The translations under genes were made by a program, and so were the position numbers. 64,000 bases of DNA, taken from Plotosus lineatus (taxonomy: Eukaryota; Chordata; Actinopteri; Siluriformes; Plotosidae). The notes under the pieces were generated by a model, which made no database searches, was not told the origin of the DNA, and saw only the letters and a list, made by a program, of their open reading frames with translations. Of the stretch, positions 22,201 to 64,000 are shown in pieces. Where the stretch lies: contig CM045734.1 in the NCBI GenBank assembly GCA_024760905.1, forward strand, positions 40,408,564 through 40,472,563. The letters run 5' to 3'. Position 1 is the first letter of the stretch. Each line of letters begins with the position of its first letter.

Positions 22201-24933
22201 ATTGAACATCATGCCTTCAATTTCTAATGAGACTCATCATTCTGTCTGACACTCTTTTCACTTCTAGAACATTCCTGACAAACTCCTCCTTCAAGATGAC
22301 TCCGACTCCATTTTTCTTCACATCCCCACCATGATAAAACAGCTTAAACCCTGCTCCTAAGCTTCTAGCCTTGCTACGTTTCCACCTGGTCTCCTGAACA
22401 CGCAGTATGTCCACCTTTCTCCTCTGCATCATGTCAGCCAGCTCTCTACCTTTTCCTGTCATAGTTCCAACATTCAAAGTCCCTACTCTCAGTCCTAGAC
22501 TCATGCCTTTCCTCTTCTCTCTCTGCCTGCGGACACACCTCCTGCATCTCCTTCTTCGACCAACAGTAGTCCAGACACACGTGTCTGTATGTATATGTGT
22601 ATTTATATCTTATGCATTTTTTAAAATTGTTATTATAAACATTTATAGTATTGAAAATGTATTTATTGATATATATACACATATACATGTACTGTACGTA
22701 TACGTCAGTCGATGGGTGTGTGTGTGTGTGTGATACTACTTCGCGAATTTTGTTGGTTGTGTGGGGATCTCGGTCTCAATTAACCACGGAAAGTGAGGAA
22801 TCCCTGTATATACTGAAACTTCTAAAACTCTAGACTTACTTTATGTTCCCATGTCGTAGATACTGGGTGCCATTATTATGTACTACAATGATCAACAGCT
22901 CAGTGTGTTGAGAGTAGTCTGACACTTTACTTTGAGCACATTGAGATAAAGACTTGGAGAATGAATGTGGTATTTTTGTGATAGAAAGAGTATTTGTGTG
23001 AAATGATCTACTGAAGCAAGTATGTGATTTTTGGGAGGTGTAACTCTCTTCAGTTGCTGAACATCACAAAAGGCACACCCCGGAATTGCCACTCTCATTA
23101 TCACGATTATCACTCTCATCAAATGCTGTTCATTGCAAATATGTTTCTATTAATAAATTTAGTACTGTACTTTAAAATATTGTACATGCTTGTGCTTGGA
23201 AATCCTTTATGTTTGCATTCTCCTCCTCGGCCAAGTGAAGTGATAGCAGCCTGAAACTACACTGGGCCTGACTGAACCAAAACTGAATATAAATGAATTT
23301 AAACATGATTTTTTGGTAACAGTGCTATTCACTATTCATGAAAATATAGTTTAAAAACATTAAAATTGTACGTATTACTTTAATTTATCATACAGACTAC
23401 ATTGTCTGTCTTCCTTTCGGCTTTTTCCCTTTTAACTCGGGAGTCGCCACAGCGAATCGTTTGATTTGGCAGAGGTTTTTACGTCGGATGCCCTTCCCGT
23501 CACAACCCTTTTAGCAAGGGACAGAAACACGCTGACGACTTGCAGCCTACTCTTTACGAATGTCAGCAATTGTTCTTTTACATGCCTCTCACCAGACAGT
23601 GAGAGACATAGTCCGCCTTTGATAACCCAGTTAGCCGCACTGGGGGGGGGGACAGTGACAACCTTGTGGAGAATGGGACTCGAACCCCCAACCTTTGGAT
23701 CAGCGATCCAGCGCCCTATACCACTAGACCACCACTGCCCCTATCATACAGACTACATTGTCCTGTATAAATATTTTCATTAAATTTAACATGCATTAAA
23801 AAAAAAAAAAAAACATTTAAGATTTCAGGTATTACTGGCATTTATTTTCATGCATCCAAGAAGACAATTTGGCTCACTTAAATTTTTGAAACCTGAAGGA
23901 ATTTGAGTTGTTGGGCTGGATTGTAAAGCTATAGAGATGTTGTAATAAAAGTCAATAAATAACATTACATTACATATTTCCTACACAGCTGCCCAGCCCC
24001 ACCCCTGCTCTATTTGCTCAAAAAAATTCATTTCTTTCAAACAACCACTGGAGCAACTATTATAAACAGTATCACATCTACATCATTTACACTTACCTCT
24101 TAAATAGAGAACAAACTCGTATACACTGCAGGAGCAGATCCAGTGGTTTCCATGTAAATGGATCTTAGTATTGTTTAATGGCTTGAGGGTGTCCACACCC
24201 AAATGCTTTAAGTAATTGTGAGACAGATCCAGATATCTCAACTGAGATCTCTCAGTCAGCGAGTGAAAGCTCTTTGATGCAATAGTGTGAATTTGGTTAT
24301 AACTCAGGTTCAAGTTTAAGAGACCCACAAGGCCAGCAAAAGAATTTTCATCCAAAGACTCAATCTTGTTATTTGACAAAATGAGGCTTTCTAATACCTC
24401 TTTGTGGATAAACCAGTCTGAGGTCACTTGGGAGAGATCATTACTGTGTAAATTAAGTATCTTGAGACTGCGGAACTGGGCGAATGCTTTTCGCGCAATA
24501 CCGTTAATTCCAGTTTGTGTCATAATGAGGCTGCTGACTGAGGACAGATTAGTGTCATTAAAAAGAGTTGCGTTGATTTCACCCATGTTTGTCATCAAAA
24601 ACACCAGAGAGGACAGGTTGGCAGGATATCCTGGAAAGATTATGCACATGAAGAGGTAATGAACTGATTTAAGCCATCTGGTTGGTCAAAATGGAACGAT
24701 GAATGAATTTATTTATTTGAACAATATACAGTCACTTACCTGCTGGAATTTGCTTACAAATATAGTCCTGCGCTTGTAAACAGCCATCACAGCACACAAA
24801 ACCCAAACTTTGAAAAAGTCCCCACACTAGGAAAAAAGCTGCACAGAGAACAGAAAATAAAAGCCCAATCAGATTGTACCAATTTGTCTATTTTTCACTA
24901 GCATATTGGCATGGCTCTGTACCTACCTTTCAT
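14626..24933 (-). CDS. LRR type I membrane protein, five exons
   Basis: Exons 24927-24933, 24740-24838, 24097-24630, 16696-16895 and 14626-16299 join in phase to 837 codons plus stop. The predicted protein has a signal peptide (MKAFFLVWGLFQSLGFVC), a Cys-containing N-cap, about six leucine-rich repeats (residues ~40-200, e.g. LRYLDLSHNYLKHLGVDTL), and a C-cap with CSC, VLCESP and NVSKC cysteines. One membrane span follows (LLPVVLCALVLVICALSVLY, about residues 295-314), then a ~520-residue polar cytoplasmic tail. The tail ends with DNEYTFIDLLHEVVE and GRWTRDRWRK. An adhesion or signalling role is plausible for this architecture but is not shown. The layout recalls LRRC53 or LRRC66, but I cannot confirm either. 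It lies head-behind camsap1 on the same strand and tail-to-tail with kcnt1. The large intron 3 carries nested transposons. Confidence 0.8.
16696..16895 (-). CDS. LRR membrane gene exon 4 (C-cap and stalk)
   Basis: The acceptor is TGTATGCAG. I chose the donor TTA|GTAGGT over the alternative four bases later because only it keeps the frame into exon 5. It encodes the two remaining C-cap cysteines (MEVLCESPAHL, WNVSKC) and a Thr/Ser/Pro-rich stalk. Confidence 0.8.
17181..17337. mobile_element. Short hAT-type MITE, 157 bp
   Basis: Its termini CAGGGGTTCTCAACC and GGTTGGGAACCACTG are flanked by 8-bp duplications ATTTAAGT/ATTTAAAT (one mismatch). It lies in intron 3 of the LRR membrane gene. Confidence 0.8.
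18215..22579 (-). mobile_element. RTE LINE copy, itself interrupted
   Basis: A minus-strand RTE is flanked by the 13-bp duplication CGTGTCTGTATGT (18202-18214, 22580-22592). Endonuclease pieces are at 22217-22504, 21931-22125 and 20062-20448, and reverse transcriptase pieces at 19047-19718 and 18247-18970 (FADDIVIFF retains the Asp pair). It has several frame breaks. A 1.5-kb DNA transposon splits its endonuclease region at 20423-21919. Confidence 0.88.
20423..21919 (-). mobile_element. 1.5-kb DNA transposon, 6-bp TSD, superfamily open
   Basis: Perfect 13-bp inverted ends CAGGCATGTGATT and AATCACATGCCTG bound a 1497-bp insert. The RTE sequence TGCTCC is duplicated on both sides (20417-20422, 21920-21925). 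The left subterminal region has two hairpins: CCAGGGTGAAACCCTGG (~20490) and GGGGGGTGAAGCCCCCC (~20520). A minus-strand frame at 21452-21715 has a Cys-x2-Cys motif (KALCTWCSDD). Past a frameshift it is followed by a segment with two His (SHAKSKKH), so a zinc-finger-like transposase N-terminus is degraded here. The copy is non-autonomous. The 6-bp duplication is unusual and does not fit hAT (8 bp) or Tc1 (TA). Confidence 0.8.
23407..23741 (-). repeat. RTE-tailed SINE (type B), with long TSD
   Basis: This 335-bp copy has a perfect 21-bp duplication starting TATCATACAG (23386-23406 and 23742-23762). The tRNA-like head has A box GGTCTAGTGGTATAGGG and B box GGGTTCGAGTCCC. The tail has the RTE-like AAGGGCATCCGACGTAAAAA and GCTGTGGCGACTCC. 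The long duplication matches those of the RTE copies. Confidence 0.88.
24097..24630 (-). CDS. LRR membrane gene exon 3 (LRR domain)
   Basis: The acceptor is AATCTTTCCAG and the donor is AGAG|GTAAGTG. The 534 bp encode the repeat array with LxxLxLxxN motifs (LKILNLHSNDL, LESLILSNNKI, LLNLNLSYNQI, LRYLDLSHNYL) and the first Cys pair of the C-cap (WICSCSVYEF). Confidence 0.9.
24740..24838 (-). CDS. LRR membrane gene exon 2
   Basis: The acceptor is TCTCTGTGCAG and the donor is CAG|GTAAGT. The 99 bp encode the rest of the signal peptide and a Cys-rich N-cap (CCDGCLQAQDYICKQIPA). Confidence 0.75.
24927..24933 (-). CDS. LRR membrane gene exon 1 (7 coding nt)
   Basis: ATGAAAG followed by the donor GTAGGTA. 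I chose this start because it joins in phase to the next exon, giving MKAFFLVWGL, a good signal peptide start. The 5' UTR extends upstream (higher coordinates) for an unknown length. Confidence 0.6.
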
Positions 24934-25279
24934 GTTTCACACGTTTGTGAGATCTACTCACACTCCAAGTGCCAGGCACCCCACCCCATTAAAAAAAAAT
25001 AATAATTATGAAACCCCCACTGAGAATAAGCTACCTGTTGCTATGCTACATTTGTGACCTCCGAGAATTGTTAAGGAAACAGTGGACACCACTGGAGCAT
25101 AAATCAAGGTGTTCCAGTAAGGTAACCATCTACACTGTCTGACACAGAGAAACTCGAAATAAATAAATAAATAAATAAACTTAAAAAGTTATGAATGGAT
25201 GCTCATAAAACTATGGGGTGGGGGGGGGGCAATACCACAATGACAAAATGATCACATGATGAATCACATGATAAACCAA

Positions 25280-26713
25280 AAATGACAAAAAAAAATGAAT
25301 TTATTGAAAATTTAGTCAATCCTCAGTGTTTATGTTTAAAATAAATAATGAGAAGGTGGCGAGAGTAAAATGACCAAAAAATACAGTGTTTAAAAAAAAA
25401 AAAAGGTGATCAAAATCAGTACAATTTTTAAACAATATACAAACAGACATAATATACAAAACTATTGTTTAAAAGTAAACAAATGCAGCAATCTTTTAGA
25501 ACAAAAGTCTAAAGTTTCCCTTCTGGAAAGCAGTAGTTTAAAGAGCTGTCGGTGGGGGGAGGCATTAGTTTTGCTCATCTCAATTAAAATGTGAGTGTCT
25601 GTTTAAAGATTTTAGTGAATAAGCAGTACAACAGTTAATAACAATATCTTCAAGCACAGGTCTTGTGTGCCCTTCTATCCCCAACTATTCACCTCTGTAG
25701 AAGTATTAAAGTGCATGTGCAACACTATTTTGATCGTTTTTTGAAGGCAAGTGTTTTAACATTTAAACAAAGATGCGGCAGTGTTGACACCCCCCCCCCC
25801 CTCCCATCTCCAAGGAATGTTTTAAACATGGGTAAATAATTAGACAGCAACTGCAAAGGAAGTAACCGATTATGAATATATTAAATACTGTCATTCAAAC
25901 TACAGCGACACTCTTCATAATAGAGCATGCTGCTCTTTTGCATTGAGAAACAAAGCTTCAGAGACGACATCACTCGTGATTACATTGTAGAATAAAAGCA
26001 CTAAAACATGTTCATGAGTGCACCATTGGAGAGGACGATGCTGTCCATTGGAGTAATCACTACCTGTAGCAGGAGAGTAACAAAACAAAAGAATATTTGA
26101 GGCATTGTACCAAAGCCAGTTTAAAAAAAAAAAAAAAAAAAATCCATCATTGTTCTTATACAGCAGTGCTACAGTTGATTTGCTTTTAAGCGCTGAATAA
26201 ATAGACCATAGTACCATGGTAGTAGTAGTATGACGTGTGAAGTCAATGGCATGTATGACTGGGATTGTCATACAGTGACACAGACGACAGTACAAAGCAG
26301 CGTGTTTTGGGAAGGGGTGGATGTCAGGCAATTTTGCAAAATATTTATCTACACGAATTTTGGGTTATAACCATAAGAACCTTAATAAGCAGCCAATTTA
26401 ATTTCATGTAGTCTCAGTCTGTATTTGAGAGAAAAGAAACAAATCAGCTGCTGATCAGAAAGGAAAGCTGTGAGCTCGCCAAACTGAAAATATATTTCAA
26501 GTAACAAGAACTCAATCAATAAAAATGCCACAGGCTTCAGGTACAGAAAAAAACCTCCACCAAGAATTGATCAAACAAGGAATATGTTGACTGTCCAGAC
26601 ATTCACTCTTGATGCATCACAAAACAAGAAGAGAAGACAGTTGTGGACATCATCTTTGTTATCTTTCCAAAAAATGTACAAGAGCGTCCTCTGATGACTG
26701 CCCCCCAAAAGCT
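25280..26713 (-). other. camsap1: camsap1 3' UTR (inferred)
   Basis: No coding sequence was recognised between the camsap1 stop and the first exon of the LRR gene. The first good minus-strand AATAAA is at 25300-25305, giving a 3' UTR of about 1.4 kb and leaving only ~350 bp before the next gene's ATG. Confidence 0.45.
25300..25305 (-). terminator. Candidate camsap1 polyadenylation signal
   Basis: AATAAA on the minus strand in the context TTTTCAATAAATTC. The real site could be elsewhere in 25300-26700. Confidence 0.4.
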
Positions 26714-62697
<35,984 letters not shown>

Positions 62698-64000
62698 CTG
62701 AAAAAAATAAATAAGGTATGTAACATTTAACTAAAAGCAATGTTACATAGCAGTTATATTTAACTGTTTGTATGTATATTTATATACATGTTTAAGCTAA
62801 ATAACTGTTGCACATGCACATTTAAAGGCGGCCTCACAAACTCAGAAGAAAATCACTATCCACCCCTTTGTACAAATGAGCTCACAAATGCCCATGGATT
62901 GGCTGATGACTGCTCTGAGAGACAGGGGAGTGTATCCCCTCTCAGCTCCTGTGAGAGCTCGGCCAATTAACTCCCATGGACTCCTGGTTGAGAATGGCGG
63001 CAGCAACAACCTGGATTCAAATTTTCTATCTCCAGGTTGATAGTCATGCACCCTAATGCGTCACACAGGAGCCCAATCTACCATTTTCAAACAAAATGCT
63101 ATATGGCTCCCAAATATCTACATTACCAGTCAAATGATTGAATACACCTATTATTTAATTCCCAATAAATCAGAGAGCATGTCCAAAATTCTGACTGACA
63201 ACACCGCCAATGTGTGTTTCTTCCTCAAACAACTGCCATAAAGATACACACACCAAAAATAAACAACTGGACAGAATGACTAATTTGTTGCAATACAATT
63301 CTCCTTCCGCGTAATTATTCATTAATCCTTTTTCCAAAACTCTTAACCCCAATAGGTCATGGGGCCTACAATATCAGCCGACTCTGGGCAAAGAGAAGAC
63401 AGTCTGAAAGGCATGCCAGTTCATTGTAATGCCAACACACACACATACACACACACACACATACACTTATTGCTGTGAATAGTGGCATGTTCGTCATTAA
63501 GCCACCTTGCTGTCCTCAGCGGAATTTAGAGACCCAATAAAATGTTCAGAGCAAGACAATTCCCGTATAGATCAACAAGCTTGGTGGGGGGAGGGGAAAC
63601 AATTGAAAAGTGGGTCCTGGCTGCATACAGTTTAAGAACCACTGGCAGCCTACAGGTTACAAACTTCATTTAGAAAAAGTTCTACAAGACAGATTGAGCG
63701 CTGCATAAACAAAAGTCCATCACCCATCCTTAATCCCCTGGTCTGAGACAGATCTAACGCCAATGTGTACAGCAAACTGAATTAATTAATTAAAGCTTCT
63801 TGAAGCTAACCCTGTCCCTGTTTAACTGCTTGGATACAAGTTTTTGAATTGTAAGTGTTAATCATCATGAAGGTGTGAAAAAGCCGAGTTGCTGTGATTC
63901 AAAGTTTAAAAGCTCCCAAATCATGAACTGCATCAGCTGAGGCCAGGTTGCAAAACAGAATTTTTTTTTAAGAAGAACGACACCAGAGCTCGACTATGAT
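62698..64000. other. camsap1 intron 1 (part)
   Basis: No exon was recognised. A possible diverged SINE lies at 62840-63060 (TTTGAATCCAGG B-box-like motif on the minus strand). A fragment of a widespread fish repeat is near 63355-63410 (CAGCCGACTCTGGGCAAAGA), a CA repeat near 63437-63466, and a hAT-end-like motif near 63630. Confidence 0.45.

Larger units (their letters stand above)
17953..22806 (+). mobile_element. MITE family A copy with two nested insertions
   Basis: The ends are CAGGGATCCCTCGCTACTTC and GAGGAATCCCTG with TA on each side. Without the inserted RTE (18215-22579 plus one duplication copy) it is about 476 bp, matching the 479-bp family length. It lies in intron 3 of the LRR membrane gene. 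Confidence 0.85.

Overview
The window looks like nuclear DNA of a teleost fish (species not identifiable from sequence alone). It has vertebrate spliced genes, fish-type tRNA-derived SINEs, Tc1, hAT, piggyBac and Tigger-like DNA transposons, and an RTE-clade LINE. The elements I could delimit add up to about 30 kb of the 64 kb.

Three protein genes are present. (1) Positions 1-~10,780, plus strand: the last two coding exons of a sodium-activated potassium channel (KCNT family, most likely kcnt1), with a 3' UTR. (2) Positions ~14,560-24,933, minus strand: a complete five-exon gene for a type I membrane protein with leucine-rich repeats and a long cytoplasmic tail (837 aa as assembled here). I could not assign it to a named gene. 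(3) Positions ~25,290-62,697, minus strand: camsap1, a microtubule minus-end binding protein. Sixteen coding exons (2-17 by analogy with human CAMSAP1) could be placed, giving 1478 codons in continuous phase; only the N-terminal exon is missing and must lie beyond position 64,000. KCNT1 and CAMSAP1 are neighbours in convergent orientation on human chromosome 9q34.3, so the order here matches a conserved vertebrate block with the leucine-rich repeat gene between them.

Introns and intergenic DNA are filled with layered mobile elements. At 343-4035 a hAT element holds a near-complete RTE LINE; both have intact target-site duplications. At 17,953-22,806 there are three layers: a TA-flanked MITE holds an RTE copy, which holds a 1.5-kb DNA transposon with a 6-bp duplication. 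Several TA-flanked MITE families (termini of the CAGxxxTCCC/TTACGA kind, like Tigger/pogo elements) occur in kcnt1, the leucine-rich repeat gene and camsap1. Two Tc1-like copies in opposite orientation flank camsap1 exons 5-8. A SINE family carries RTE-derived 5' and 3' pieces behind a tRNA head, which points to mobilisation by the RTE.

Less ordinary items: an intact SAP-like exon lying between Tc1-type terminal repeats (45,672-47,022), a piggyBac derivative that lost its catalytic core but kept both coding ends, a 0.5-kb near-perfect palindrome at 30,816-31,330, and an unnamed ~270-bp repeat present three times in camsap1 introns. No bacterial-type features, CRISPR arrays or functional tRNA/rRNA genes were seen.
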